Shown in pieces: positions 1 to 13,600 of a DNA stretch of 64,000 nt (positions are counted from its first letter, which is position 1; the number at the start of each line of letters is the position of its first letter). Position numbers and translations under genes: made by a program. The notes beneath the pieces were generated by a model, which worked only from the letters and a program-made list of their open reading frames with translations, had not been told where the DNA came from and did no database searches. The stretch spans positions 1-64,000 of the forward strand of contig MVAQ01000040.1 of NCBI GenBank assembly GCA_014825775.1. Direction: 5' to 3'. Origin of the DNA: Krasilnikovozyma curviuscula. Taxonomy: Eukaryota; Basidiomycota; Tremellomycetes; Cystofilobasidiales; Mrakiaceae.

Positions 1-419
1 CTGTTTCTCGGCTCACTGCGAGAATTAGGTTGACATCACCGCCCCCTCCCCCTTCAAGTGTGCTTCCCAATGTGCGATAACATCACCGCGAAGACTTAGC
101 TGATTTGTTATTTTGGTATTCGAGCGTCAATCGATCAATTGCGACGACGACGCTAAAAAGGCACTGTCAGCGTCAGCACTATTGTGAAACGGCTCAAGAG
201 GCAGGGAGAGGGGGCGATGACACATCACACACGCACACACTCACACTCACTCGGGGGGCGAGGTCGCGATGCGAGGCATACATGCATATATAAATGGCTG
301 CCAAAAGTTGTCCATCCTCCCCACTTATCGACTTATACAAACTTTTCTCTCTACTAGAAGAGTCAGCCAACCAACCATCTATCTAAAAAACAAAACACAA
401 AAAGAAAACCTCTGTCGCA
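1..419 (+). promoter_or_regulatory. 5' flank of the UDP-glycosyltransferase gene with TATA box
   Basis: Non-coding upstream region. It contains a CA-rich low-complexity run near 220-250 and a TATA-like element TATATAAAT at 287-295, about 125 nt before the ATG at 420. The tract between them and the start is pyrimidine- and A-rich. No credible coding region is seen; the short open frames here have no recognisable content. Confidence 0.55.
287..295 (+). promoter_or_regulatory. TATA box of the UDP-glycosyltransferase gene
   Basis: TATATAAAT, about 125 nt upstream of the ATG at 420. Confidence 0.55.
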
Positions 420-2581
420 ATGACTGGATCACCAACCGCACACTTTCTCGTTTGCTCTCTTGTACGTCGCGTTGATCGCAAGGGCTTTCGTTTGAATGAG
501 CCCTGGAATGGACTCTATTCTGACTGAATTGTCCGTTTCTTTCGCTTCGCTTTGTCCATAGGGTGCCTGGGGTCACGCCCGTCCACTGGCAGCGCTTTGC
601 GGGAACTTGCTGCTGGAATACCCAACACTCGTCATCACATTCCTCGCCACGCCCTTCTTCAAGAAGAGGGTCACCGAAATCATTGCAAAGCTCAACGACC
701 CTTCCGTCTCTGCCAGATTCAGAGTCGTCGGCGTCGCCCCGCCCAAGAACCCAGCCTCTGGCGACGAGGCGCCGAGTATAGAAACCATCAACCTGCAGAT
801 GGCAGATTACAACGGAAATATCCACTGGGCCATTGATGCTTGTATGGCTGGTGCTAGGTTCAGCGACGCCGACAGCGAGTTTGAAGCTCTCAAAGTGATC
901 CCCACGATGGCAATCACCGACGTAAGTAGTAGTACCATTCCACATAGTTATCCTTTCGCTGACAGCACAAACGGTGCCTCACGACATTTTATTTTTTCTT
1001 CGACAGTCCTTCATCGTCAACTTCATTGATTTGCTCAAAGAAGCCTCGGACGCTGCTGGCGTCCCCACCCCTCCTGTCACCGCGTTCCTGCCCTCGTTCG
1101 CTTTCAGCGTCATCCAGCACTGGGGAACTGTCGAGCAAGGCGCACTCTACACTGGGGTTCCAGAGAAGGCTCGTGGATTCATGGAGAAAGAGGGGATCAC
1201 CTGGAACGAAGGCGTCATGAAGGTACGTAGTAGTCAACCTGGCAGAGAAGAACTGAGTGAGGCTGATCAGACAACGAGGCTTATTTTTTCTTTTTTTAAC
1301 TGCAGTGCTTGATGGAATGGGCAACTTCTCCAAAGCCAATTCAACTTCCTGTTTGTAATCCAATGATGCCATGTTCGTCCACTCTTTATTTGTTCTTCTG
1401 TTTCAAGGAACCAGACAGAGATTGCAACCCAAAACTTAACCATTCTTTGGTGCCCTCCAGATGAATTCAGCCCTCAGATGGCTGCTATGCCAATGCCACC
1501 TATCGAGCTCATCACCGACATCATCAACGCGCGTGAAAAGATCCTCAAGCAATCTGTGGGAATGATCCTTCCTGGTCTCTGTCGAGAACTCACCCCCGGC
1601 GGCAGAGAGGCCATCAACGTTGCGCTCCCTGGTATTGAAGTCTTGGAAGTTGGGTAAGCTGCCCTCTCTGCGATGTATACTAAAAAATTAAAGCCTATTG
1701 TTGACAAAATTGCACCGCTCTAACAGTCCTCAACTCTCTCCTGCTGATTGGGACCCATCAGTGCTCCAAGACAAGGGGAGCGAAGAAGACCAGAGAATCA
1801 TGAGCTTCTTGGACTCTGTTCTTGCTGAAAAGGGACCTAACAGTGTCATGTATATCAGGTAAGTGTTGTTCACGACCGCCAGCTGTTGTCCATCTCTGAT
1901 CGCCACTCATCTTCCTTCCTTGCAGTCTGGGATCAATCTTCTTCCCAGTCTCGAGACCAGACCTCATTGATGATTTAATTGACTCTCTCATTGAGGCTAA
2001 ATTCCCATTCTTGATGGCGACAGCATCACCTCTCTCCAACCTCTCTGAGCAGACTGTCGCCAAGATTGAAGCCTCCCCTTACGCAATGAGAACTCTGTTT
2101 GCCCCTCAACAGAGAGTTTTACATCACAAATCTGGTGAGTGTTCCTCCTCCTTACAGTTCATGAGGCAGCCGCTGACTGACTCTTTATTGCGCGCGCTCT
2201 TGATTAGTGGGATGGTTTTTCTCCCACGCCGGCTCCAACAGTGTCTCTGAATCCATCGCCGCCTCGGTCCCCATGGTTCTCCTCCCATTCGCCGCTGATC
2301 AGCCTGAATCCGCTAACTACCTCTCTCAAGTTGCCAAGGTCGCAGTCGAGCCTGTCCAGATGAAGACGGGTGCCATCGGAGCGCCGATGTGCAGAGGTGA
2401 TACTCCCTTGGATTCCCAGGAGGCTAGAATTGCCGAGCTGAAGAATATCTGGGAGGTTATCAGAGGAGAAGAAGGCGATGCGATGAGGGAACGCATGGGC
2501 AAACTCAGGGAGACCATCGCGATGAGCTGGGAGGAGGGTGAGAGCCGCAACGCCCTCAAGTCGTTTGCTAAATGGATGTAG
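420..2581 (+). CDS. UDP-glycosyltransferase, GT1 family
   Basis: Transfers a sugar from a UDP-sugar to a small acceptor (lipid, sterol or xenobiotic); the acceptor is not predictable here. I read eight exons (420-461, 562-921, 1007-1222, 1306-1372, 1461-1653, 1727-1858, 1926-2134, 2208-2581), which join in frame to 530 residues, normal for the family. The N-terminus has the GT1 pattern GAWGHARPLAALCGNLL, where the His fits the family's usual catalytic base. The C-terminal half carries the nucleotide-sugar motif around WFFSHAGSNSVSESIAAS followed by LLPFAADQPESANY, with the HxG...E and final DQ residues intact. No signal peptide or C-terminal membrane anchor is obvious, so it is probably cytosolic. 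The start follows a CAAAACAC-type A-rich leader, and a TATA box lies 125 nt upstream. Confidence 0.88.
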
Positions 2582-2901
2582 AAAGGGTGTCGAATCAAGC
2601 AGAGTGTGATTAGCTTCTTGTTGTTTGACGCCAATTTATTTGTGATTTTGAGGACTCCACTCGAAGCAAGTAAGATGGATGCAAACACGAAAGGTATACC
2701 TTACCTTAATTCACAAGGAAAAGCGAAGTACCTTCACGATATCCCTTCAGGCCTGACTTTTCGTGTCCGACTGTCCTTCTGAGCATCTATGGGTAAGTAT
2801 AGGGACGATGGTGGCGATCCCCTCGTTTCGACGCATCTCTGCAGCTGGTGTTTGGTTCTTCACTCCAATCCGCCAAGGTCACACGGTGAAGCAGGACAAG
2901 G

Positions 2902-5351
2902 ATGCTTGATTCACTGTTCCTCAAGGCCTCGGAGCTCATAGGAGCACCGCCTGATCACATCAAGGTGAGCCCCAATCCTTTTCATTACTCGTGGGTCGAG
3001 CTGGCAAACGTGTCACCACTTGAAACTGACATTTTCTCTGTGTTTGTTGTGGATTCTCACCCTACACAGCTGATTTTCTGTCTACTATCAGCATACCCAC
3101 TCTCATCCCTCTTCCATAAGCTGGTAAGTTAGCGTTCTATTATCACAAAACGACCCGACTATCCTGTCGAGGACGTTTCTGACGTCGCACGATAAACTGT
3201 ACATTATTAGCCTACGGACGGCACAAGGCACTACTACACACTATTTGTTTCATCCTTCTACCTACTGGGCATTCTCAAATTATATGCTGGATTCGTCCAG
3301 CTGGTGCTCAGTTGCTGCCTGGTTTATCTCGTTGTGATTTTCGACAGGAGTAATAGGATGCCTTGGACCGTCTTTTGTATTGCCATGGGCCACTTGACAA
3401 TCAAGTACGTATAATATGCTAAAGGTGTCGAAGGGCGTTTGTTTATTGTCTAGTTTCACTGATTCCTATTGGTCTTGGGATTCAACAGCCATATCTATCG
3501 TGCTTTCCACGAGATTTCTGGAGACATCATTGAGATTACCGGTGCTCAGATGGTGCTGGTGATGAAGCTTACAACTTTTGCATGGAATGTATATGATGGA
3601 AGGCAGCCAGTCGAAGTAAGTTGGTTCCTCTCAAAGGTTTGACTGATCTAGAGCTCTTCACTCATTTGCGCCACTATTAGAAATTGGACAGTGTTCAGCT
3701 CACGACTAGACTGACAAAGGTTCCTGGAATACACGCTTTCTTGGGGTACTGGTAAGCTCTGATGTCATCTTCGAACTCATCCTTACTCGCTGACTACCTT
3801 CCCATGGGCCTACCAGTCTCTTCTTCCCCTCGCTTCTTGTAGGGCCATCATTCGAATTCAGCATTTATTCTCAACTCTGTTCAGGTGCTCTTCTTTCTGC
3901 AACACCATCTGCCCCAACTGTGAAAGGCAAAGAGAAGGAAGGAACGCCAGCAGCCCTACCTAAAGTTCCCAAGGGTCGCAAGCGTGTCGCGTACACCCAT
4001 ATGCTTATTGGGCTGTTCTTTTTGGGATTCTACAGCTTCTTTGGTGCTAAGGCAACGTACGAAACAACATTGTTAGACAGATTTATGAGATACAGCGTTT
4101 GGTACAGGTGAGTCTCCTTTCCTTCTCACATTTGGTTGGATAATTTATCTGATATAGCGATCTATCGAAGATTACTGTTCATTCAAGCTTGTGGTGTTGT
4201 TGCCCGTACGAAGTACTATGCCATCTGGGAGCTGACTGAAGGTGCCATTATTTTGTGCGGTGTCGGTTTCAACGGATACGATCCAAAGACAGGTAGAACA
4301 AGGTGGAACAGATGCAGGAACATTGACGTTCTCAGAATTGAAACTGCTGAAAACTACAAAGTACTGTTCGACAACTGGAACATGAGGACATCAGGTACGA
4401 TTTACTTCTGGACCTCGTTTCCATCTATTGAGACTTACAGGCCCTTCTGTCATCTACTGGCTGCTTGCAGTATGGTTGCGAGAGACAGTCTACAAGCGTG
4501 TGACTCCTCCAGGCAAGAAGCCTGGGCCTGCTAGCAGTATGATTACTTTCATTACCAGTGCTTTCTGGGTAAGTGAGACCAAGCCTATCTATCTCTCCAC
4601 GCATGCTGACTCTCTTATCATTTCTTTCATAGCACGGAACCTATCCAGGGTACTACATTGCCTTTGTCCATGCCGGTATCTTGACTTCGTTAGGTAGACT
4701 CTTCAGAAAGAATGTTCGACCTCTGCTCCTTCCACCAGACGGTATTCCACCAACGCACCTACTGCCACACTCCCTCCCCGATCTTTACAAGAGAATATAC
4801 GACATTGGCGGATGGCTCTTTGTGCAACTCACTCTCAACTACCTTGCCTCATCCTTCCTCCTTTTGTCATTCGCCCACTGCATCAAATTCTTCAACCGAG
4901 CTTGGTGGTATGGTGACATCGCCATCGTGGCCAGTTTCGCTTTCTTCTCGTTTGGAGGCAGAGCTATGCTGAAGCGACTGCAGGCGGAAAGGAAGGGGAA
5001 AGACGCTGTTGCTCAGGCGAAAAAGGACGACGGAGATGTACCAGCTGCTGCTGGAGGAACACCGGCAATTAAACCATCTCCCGTTGAAGTCACCGTTACC
5101 GCACCACCGACCTCTCAAGCTCAAAAGGCTGGCGATGCTGACTGGGAAGGGGTGAGTAGTTTATCTCGCGCTGATCTGTTCACTGTTTGTCTTCTTTTGC
5201 TGACTGCTTTCTGTTCATTTTCTCCACCTAGGAGTGGGATCTTCTTGATTCTCACGAACCTCCTAGAGGATTCAACCCTGGCTCTATTCGATACGAACAT
5301 TTGGCAGGAATGAAAACTCCAGCCGTGGAGAAGGACGCTCAGTACGACTGA
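2902..5351 (+). CDS. MBOAT lysophospholipid acyltransferase (ALE1/LPT1-like)
   Basis: A multi-pass ER membrane O-acyltransferase that re-acylates lysophospholipids (Lands cycle). The first exon codes MLDSLFLKASELIGAPPDHIK (2902-2964), and the reading continues through about ten exons. Typical family landmarks are present: the LVGPSFEF segment after several hydrophobic helices, the NWNMRTS motif carrying the conserved Asn (about 4372-4392), and SAFWHGTYPGYY with the catalytic His (about 4555-4660). Hydrophobic helices follow at 4790-4960, then a basic, Ala/Lys-rich cytosolic tail ends in KDAQYD. A late intron (about 5154-5231) is required to keep the tail in frame. The gene ends 612 nt before the next gene on the same strand. 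Assignment to ALE1/LPT1 rather than to a DGAT or sterol MBOAT rests on the fit of the HG and NWN regions and of the general topology. Confidence 0.88.
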
Positions 5352-5963
5352 AACGCTGTGGACGGACGCATGTTTGATTTTTTTGCCCATTTTACGATCA
5401 CACATATCTGTTGACATCAAATTAGATTTCTTTTCAGAAGTAATGTCTTTTCAGCAAGGGAATTCTACGTGATTCTATCCCACGCGCATGGCCACCAGCT
5501 CAAAAGGCTGCGAAGGCAAAGACCGGATTTCTGGTCCTTTAACTCCTGTCTCAACCCCCTCTGCAATACCTGTGAATACCTTATTATCTTCAGGAAACAG
5601 TCTTTAAGCCACTCAGCACGGAGATTTCACTTCACTTCCGACATTTGTGCAAGATGAAGAGGGGAGGGCGCTTTATTGCCTCTCTGTGAACGCCCAGCTG
5701 TAAAGCTGCTTTGACCTCGGCCTGAGCTCCAACCTTGTCCTCCTCGCAGCACAAACAACTGCGGCTCGTACTCATTAAAAAACAAAACTTTCCTTCCAAA
5801 ACTCTTCGCCTCTCCCTGTTAAATGGCAACGTGGTTGATCATCTCTGGCCCACAACCCATCATTTGACTAGAATTATCAAACCATCAATCTCAACTTTCG
5901 TTTTCTGGGAGAGACAGATCAACACACATTCATTAGCTCCTACCTCCCGACGTTCATTTGATC
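5352..5963. other. Intergenic region, tandem + genes
   Basis: About 610 nt between the MBOAT stop and the carboxylesterase start. It presumably holds the MBOAT 3' UTR and the esterase promoter. The 200 nt before the esterase ATG are CT-rich with short A runs, as usual for fungal leaders. No canonical TATA box, RNA gene or repeat is seen. Confidence 0.4.
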
Positions 5964-8267
5964 ATGGTACATACGATATCTCTTCTTTCATTCGTCCTTG
6001 CTGCATCGGTGGTTCCTTCTGCAGTTTGGGGACGAACCAAAGGTGCACTTCCTCCAACTCGTGTAAGTTAGTTCAGTCTAATTTCAAGCAAGCAGGCCCT
6101 AACTCTGGCGCTGTTTCTTTAGGTCAGATCAGAGACTGCGAAAAGGGCCATTCCCTCCGGAATCTCGCCAGGAGGCACTTGCGGAGATGGAAACACAACC
6201 TGCATTACAATTTTGGAAACCACCATAAATGGCTTCTACGATTCTAGCTCTAATCAAGACCATTACTTTGGTATTCCTTTTGCCAGCAATACTCCTAGAT
6301 TCGAAGAGGCCGTCGCGTTCAACTTCAAGGTTTCACAGACTTTGAATGCGACGTCGTATTCGCCCGCTTGTCCCGTAAGTAGATTTTCCTCACTTTGTGA
6401 AAATAAGTGAACTCAGATTTTCGACCTTATAGCAAACTCTGGGCGGCTCCTGGGCTGGGTCGAGCGCTTTGGGTTACTCAGAGGACTGTCTCAAGCTCGA
6501 TATATACGCTCCCCACGGCCTTACTTCTGCTTCAAAACTACCAGTCTTTGTGTGGATCTATGGAGGAGGTGAGATAAAGTTATAGCCGTGTACCAGCAAC
6601 GATGATCCTGAGCTATGTGTACTGTGTTGGTAGGATTCTATGAAGGAGCAACTTCTGCCTATGACGCTACTCCTCTCGTCACTACAGCAGTTAATATTGA
6701 CACTCCAGTAATTGTGGTTGCCATCAGCTACAGAGTCGGGCCGTTTGGGTTTTTTGCTGGCACTGAAGCTACGTCGAACGGCGCGCTGAACTTGGGAATC
6801 AAAGACCAAACTTTGGCTCTGGAGTGGATCTCAAACTACATCTCATATTTTGGTGGAGATCCCGACAAAGTTGTTATTGGTGGTAGGCTTGCAAGTTCAT
6901 CGAAGCACGATATTTTAGTCCGCTGATAAGCGCATCCCATTCTTTTTTACCAGGCCAATCGGCTGGCTCAATTTCAGCTGGAATTCACCTGCTCGATGAG
7001 AGTCAAAGTTTGTTCAGAGGGGTTATTATGCAAAGTGGCTCCCCCGACACTCTCCCTCTATCGCCATCAGAGTACCACGAGTCTGTCTACAGTCTCATGT
7101 AATTTCTTGCTTTCTTTGGCTGCAATGAAGCTTGAATAGTATTTCTGACTATTAGATTCCACTAGGTTATCTTACTCTGGATGCTCTACCTGGGCCTGTC
7201 TCAAGACTGCTGACCTTGATGTGATGGTGGAAGCTCAGGCTGAAGTTCTTGCTTCTCCAGGTACTCACGGGATCTTCCCATTTGGACCAGTTTACGACTC
7301 TGAAGTCATTACGGACTCACCCCGATCACTTATCACCGAGGGACGGTTCTCCAAAGTTCCCTTCATTGCCGGTGATGTTCTCGATGAAGGCACTTACTTC
7401 TCTTCCACCTCGGTCGATACTGAAACAGAAATGATGGAATACTTCTCCCTCATCTACGCTGGCACAACAGCAGAGAAAGCGGATCTGTTCTACAACAACG
7501 CTACCACCACTGCTGGTATCTTGGCCGCGTACCCCGACGATCCCGCTCTTGGATCTCCATTCGGCACAGGAGATGATCTCTTCGGTAAAGGAACTGAGTT
7601 CAAAAGAGGTGCTGCAATCTATGGTGATGTCGGTTAGTCTTTCTGAATAAAGCGTTATTGTTGTGTGGTTCCCCCACTTGACGAACTCAATCTGGCAGGC
7701 TTCAACGCACCACGCCGCTTCTTGTCCTCCACAGCCACTGCAGCAGGAGTTAATGTGTGGAGCTACAGACTGGATAGAAATGTTCTCCAAAATACAGCAT
7801 ATGCTTATCTTGGTGTTTACCACACTCTTGTAAGTGGTTTTTATCTTCAACGCAGGGTGCCCGCCAACTGAGTCCCTTGACCAGGATCTTCAATATTTGT
7901 TCGGCACTGTATCATCTTCAGATACAGTAGGAACTGAATTGGGCGAAAATATGAGAAAGTATTGGTAAGCTTGTCGTAAGACGGCTCATTGCTTCAATAT
8001 AAACTAAATGTTTGTTTTGCAGGATGAGCTTCGCCGCGAACCTCAATCCAAACCCACCTGACGGCACACTGCTGAGCTGGCCTTTATATGGAACCGAGCT
8101 AAACATGATTTCTTTGAACAATACCAACGTGATGACTACAGATGACGCTAGAAAGAACAGCACCGAGTAAGTTCTATTGGTCGCTATTGTAGGGCAAATG
8201 CTAACCGTGATATACTTGCGGATTTAGCTACTTGTTGTCGATTCCTGCCATTCAGTTTGATCAGTAG
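5964..8267 (+). CDS. Secreted type-B carboxylesterase/lipase
   Basis: An alpha/beta-hydrolase that cleaves carboxylic esters, probably outside the cell. The protein begins with a signal peptide ([20 protein letters not shown]). It then shows the family landmarks in order: YFGIPFAS near the N-terminus, [12 protein letters not shown], the oxyanion-loop WIYGGGFYEG spanning an intron, [16 protein letters not shown] with the nucleophile Ser (the elbow reads GQSAG where many family members have GESAG), the acid region [12 protein letters not shown], and the catalytic His in GVYHTLDLQYLFG. Nine or so introns were placed; the last splits a codon so that the tail reads [16 protein letters not shown]. 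Several N-x-S/T sites suggest glycosylation. It is convergent with FBPase. The substrate cannot be predicted. A related but distinct esterase lies at 45499-47650. Confidence 0.88.
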
Positions 8268-8630
8268 CTTCTTCATTTATATTGATCTTTTTGAACAGCA
8301 ACGCAGGGCTCGCGGTAGCAATTTGTCGAAACGAAACTCAAAACCTGACGAACTTAGTCACTCTAATCCATCTCATCTTCGCATTACTCGTATTGTTCCA
8401 CATCCTCTCACAACGCTGTTGGAGTTTGAAGACATAGGCAGTTTTTTCCATTCTTATGATTCCTTTTCTTCTGTGTCGACGCAAAAATTAAAAAGCTTTC
8501 CTGGGAACATGTTCACTGCTGGCAGATCTCGCATATAATGACAGGTGGAGAAGATAAGATATCGTCGTGCATATCAACGAATCGCTTGATATTCAATGCA
8601 TCTACAACTAATTGTCATCCTTTGCAGAAC
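8268..8630. other. Convergent 3' intergenic region
   Basis: About 360 nt between the stop of the + strand esterase and the stop of the - strand FBPase. It should contain both 3' UTRs. It is moderately AT-rich. No coding potential or structural element stands out. Confidence 0.35.
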
Positions 8631-10335
8631 TTAAGCGGCCTGGTGGAATTTCAAGCAATCCTCGACGTCCTCTTTTGAGCCCAAGAACACGGGGCATCTT
8701 CCGTGAATGCTGGTTGGAACAACATCGAGAATTCTTTGAGTTCCAGTTGAGGCAACACCTCCCGCTTGTTCCATAAGGAAGGCCATTGCTAGTGAGTAGA
8801 AAAAACGACATGAGTTTATGATGACGAGAATCTTGTGAAGGTATGATAAAGAGAGCTTACGGAAAGCTTCATACAGCATTCTCAATTTTCCGTCTTTTGA
8901 CTTGGTGTCACCTGGGTATCTGTGAGAAAGAAGGGGCGGAAGATGGTTGTGGGTCAGCCGATTGACGACTCCAAGATTAGGGATCAAAATACTAACCCGA
9001 AAATTCCACCGTATAGCAAAGTTCGGTGAACATCGGCAACCTATTCTCAGAAAGCATAATTGGTTAATTCACTTTCCGGACAAAATCTAGAAGTGCGGAG
9101 GGTAACTACTGACCATTGAACCGATGTATCTCGCACTGTATGGCTTTTTGCCCTCTCCCTTGGGGTACTTGATTGACTCAAGGTAAGCGTTGACAGGTGG
9201 ATGGAAGTACATCGAGTTTCCTTCGTTGAACGAGTATATCTTTCCTCTGGTTGGAATCTTGATCAACGGGTGAGTGAGGATGAATTCACCCAGAGCCTAG
9301 AGGAAAAAGATACTATCAATCAACAATACGGAACTGTAGTCGGTTTGAAACAAGTTTGTGCTCACATTGTCAAGCGTGTAGCCATTAACACCGTTACCAG
9401 TAGAAAGAACCAAATTGCAAGAGGAACCGTACATTGTGTACCCTGCAGCGACCATCTCTGATCCTGGTCTCAGAACATCAGCAACTGTGCCTTTGGATCC
9501 AGGTTTCTAGGATAGAAACGAAAGTCTGGTTAGTTAACGTTGACGCTCAGGAGGTGCTGGTAATGAGGCATCGTCATCGCCAGGGGTTAATCTGCTTTGA
9601 GAACTTACGACTTTGTAGATACCGAAGATGGTTCCAATATTAACACCAGCGTCGATGTTACTCGAGCCGTCCAAAGGATCAAAAACGACACAGTAAGCTC
9701 CCTTCAGCCCGTCCTCAATTATGACTGCCTCATCTCTCTCTTCAGAAACAAGAACTGCACATTTTCCAGAGGCTTTAAGAGCAGAAACCACTATATTTCC
9801 GAGAAAGCAAGGGGTAATGAGAGGCAAAATAGAGTGAGTAAAGATTGAGTAACGCCCAAGTATTGGGCCGCCGCCTTTCGTGGAGGGGTGGAATTATGAG
9901 CACTCACTGATGTCATCACTCAGGATATCCAACTTCTTCTGCTCTTCACCTTGGACATTGACAGTGTTCATGGTAGCCAATCCAATCCTTTAATCGATTA
10001 GATCAGTAGATCACGAAACAAGTGCATGCGAGCAAGATCGAAAGGGTCAGTCACGGCCCGACATGAACGCCAAAATCACAGGCGAGAAACTTACAGGTTG
10101 ATCAAGCCAGCTTTTCTAACGTTAGTCTGAATGAACTTGGAAGTGAGAGCGATAGCATTGAGGAGAAGAGTCATATCACCCGAAGCCGCTGCTCCAAGTC
10201 GGTACTGCTCCTGGAGAACATGTCTGGAGGAATAAACGTAGAGGCGCGTGAGAAATTGAGATGGGCAGACGAGCGGATGGACCAGGTCACTCACCTCGTC
10301 AGGGTCATGAGTTCAGTGTTTTGGTTTTCAGCCAT
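8631..10335 (-). CDS. FBP1: Fructose-1,6-bisphosphatase
   Basis: Hydrolyses fructose-1,6-bisphosphate to fructose-6-phosphate, the committed gluconeogenic step in the cytosol. The minus-strand ATG is at 10335-10333 ([14 protein letters not shown]), followed by [20 protein letters not shown]. Metal- and substrate-binding motifs are intact: [23 protein letters not shown] (about 9655-9690), [31 protein letters not shown] and the C-terminal [15 protein letters not shown] with the signature Lys. It ends in [11 protein letters not shown] with TAA at 8633-8631. About eight short introns interrupt it. It lies tail-to-head behind the ABC transporter, with 296 nt between the two. The proline-led N-terminal degron known from yeast Fbp1 is not visible here; the mature N-terminus would be Ala-Glu. 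Confidence 0.95.
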
Positions 10336-10631
10336 ATTGATTTCTGTAATTTCAATGGGAATGGGATATCTGATGGGGTTGAGGGGTGCTCGAAAACTCT
10401 GGAGGAAGCAGAAATGGAGAAGCCTACTTCCAGCGCCACAACCAGCTTGCTGGCCCGATAAAATCGAAAGATATTGTTTACTTTTTCAAAGGCGATTCAA
10501 ACCAGCTTATTATTAGAGAGGACATGACCAGATATATGGAAACGGAAAGCAGCCAAAGCACACGCAAAAATTATTGTCCAAGTGTTCAAAGTTAGAACTG
10601 CCTGTGGCGAGAGGAAATACAAACCATGCCG

Positions 10632-13600
10632 CTACCTGTCCTGGTGCTTCGCCAAGTGAGAGGCCTCCGCAGCAGCGAGAAGAGATGAAAGTTCACCTGA
10701 GTCCTCACTGCAGAAAGATTCGGAAGGAAATTAGTAAAGACTCAACGGCGCAAGAGCGAACTTTACACACCACATCCGCCGAAAGATGCCTCGTTTCTCT
10801 TGAAGCAAGCAGTAAGGAGTGTCAAAAGCGACCACCTTCCCGGCATCGAGAACAAGAACTTTATCATAGTGAATGATAGTTGAGAGTCGATGAGCAACAG
10901 TCAAAACTGTCGCTGACGCAAAGTCTTCTCGCATTGTATTCTGGTAGTAAACAAACGGACGAGTCCTTTGGTCAATCACTTTTTTTTTTTCAAAATGCGG
11001 AAACGGAGGTCCTAACCTGAATCAGCTTATCCGTCTCGAAATCGACCTGATAAGTGCGGTGGGGAAAAGAAAGTTTAGAACACGGTTAACGACGGAGGGC
11101 CGATCGATGGCCTAACACTTACAGAGGCAGTCGCTTCGTCCTGGCAAGGAGGGAAGAAATAGATTCATCATGGTAAATGTTTAAAGATTGAAATACAAAA
11201 GCTGAGCGACTCACCATGATCACAAGATTGTTGGCTCTGAGGATTCCTCGTGCGATGGACACCAACTGACGCTGGCCCAACGAGAGATTGCTACCAGATG
11301 CTGACACAGATGTTCTAAGCTCAACATCTCCAATAGAAGAACCGCTACTCCCAGCTTGCTTCCCAAGTCCAACCCGTTGGAGAACTCGGATCAGCTCGTC
11401 ATCTGAATGTTGGTCAAACGGGTCGATATTGCTTCTGATGGTGCCTGTAAAAAGTGTCGGCTCTTGATGAATGATGGTGATTCTAGAACGAAGGCTTTTC
11501 AGTGTAATCTTTGAGATATCTGAGAGGAGCTGGGTCAGAACGCTACTCATTCTACTATGGGTACCTTCAGTGCTTACCTTGACCATCAATGAAGATATTC
11601 CCAGAGCTGACGTGAATTAGACGCAGCAAAGAGGCCAACAGAGAACTCTTTCCAGAACCTGTTCTTCCAACACAAGCGACTTTCTCTCCTGCCATGACTT
11701 CGAAAGAGACACCACGCAGGACCAACGGTAGGTCGGGTGCGTAAGACACCACGAGGTCGTTGACTGAGATCATGGGTGTGGCCAAACCAGGTAACGATGA
11801 ATTCGAAAAAGACGGCCAGTAGGCTGGAGGTTCGAGACCGTCTTGAGGTTCTTGAGGGAGCCTGGAGTATTCGACGACTCTCTCGACCGAGTTGAGATCT
11901 TGTTGCGCTTGGGCTGTGTTTCTACATAACCAGTAGACAATCGCTGTAACAACAGAATCTTGGAGTTAGAACGAATCTTCATCTTCAAAGTTATTTCAAT
12001 GAGACGGACCAGTAAAGTTGCTAGCGCTCACTATTGCTATTGCAGCGATACCGGCGGGAAGTTTTCCATGTAGACAGAAAGCCATTGCAGAGAAAGCCCA
12101 AAGACCTCCAAGAACATCAAATCTGAACGCAGCGTGACGGTTGTTCATCCACAGTTGGAAGACTAAAAGGGTACGTAGAGCAGGCTAAAATCAATTTCAC
12201 ATCACTGGGAGCAACAGATAGCGAAGACATACATGCTGCGTATCCAACATCGACCTGTTGCTGGAACTTTTTTAAAAATCGTGATTCCGAGCTGAATGCT
12301 CGAATAGTCACGATTCCATCCAGCACCTCAGAGAAACCAGACAGCACTGGCGACCTTGAAATAGAGTCCAACCGTTGCAACTCTCGTCCAGTGGTGACGT
12401 ATCTTGAAGCAATGTAGTAATAAACGATGAAAATGATACTTCCAGGAATGACGAATTGAGGAACAATAGTGGAGACGACGATGAGAGAGCTGAAGAGATT
12501 GACTATTGCTGAAGCAGCTGATTGAAGGTTTCCCTGGAGAGATATGTCAATCGTTTGAAGGTCCCGAGAGAATCTAAAGAGATAAGATAAATAAATTCAA
12601 AAAGATTTTTCGTTGATGGCTTAAGAGAGAAAAGGTTTTACCTGTTCACAATTCGTCCAAGAGGTGTAATATCAAAGAATCTCATCGGACTACGGACAAC
12701 TGACACCAACATACTACTGTGGAGGATGGTGGATGCTCTGTAGGCACCAGCAAACCTAAAATGCAGGTTTTACCTCTGGTTAGTTTCCTCGTTTCTTTTC
12801 GAGAAAGCCACACTCACCCGATGGTATCTTGTGAAATTTTGAGCAGCGCTCCGGTGAGAGTGATCAGCGAGTCTGGAGCAAGGAATCAAGAACCTAGTGA
12901 GTATAAATGATCTTTCTGGACCTAATAGTCACTTTTTTTAATGAAAAGGAGACTCACAGATTCCAAGGTAGAAAAGCGGGCGATCAGAAGACGCTGATCC
13001 TGATCTGCTGTAGGACGACGTCCAGACCTGAATCCACCAACGCTCAACGACAACCGAGTTGTTGGAAAGCAGCATTACTACCATTGCAGCAGCCCAGAGC
13101 TTCGAAAGAAAGGAAATTCACATTAAAACATTGAACCGGCAATCCCAACAAGAAGCGAACTCACAGTGTAAGTATTGGCTCGCAGGTACGAAAGATACGT
13201 TGAAACCCCTACTGAACCGATCGCTTTCTTTTCTGCCTGAATCAAAATACCTCGACCATCTGATGTAGCGGGAGTGGAGGAGATTGTCGGGGTGATGGCG
13301 TTTTGTGTTGTCTTTGTCGTTGCTGAAGCAGTAGTTGTGTCGTCCTTGATAGATTCGAGGACGTCTGTTCTTTCAGCCAGTTTCTCCTCTTCCAAGACGA
13401 TAGAAGAGAGAAAACCGTTAGTTCTGAGGGAATCTACGGTGCCTTGAATGTTAATGCGACCACCAACGAGATGGACAAGAGTGTGAGTGAATGGAAGAAG
13501 GAGTTTAATGTGATGCGTAACCAGAATCTAGCAGCAATTACCTCATCAGCGCCGTGACGGGAATAAAGAGTCACGAAGAAAGACTCACGATGGTTCTGTT

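Noticed and set aside
220..255. CA-rich run in the first promoter as a microsatellite
   Set aside because: Imperfect and short; low-complexity but not a clear tandem repeat.
7326..7850. 174-codon minus-strand open frame in the first carboxylesterase
   Set aside because: Antisense shadow of a well-supported esterase exon.
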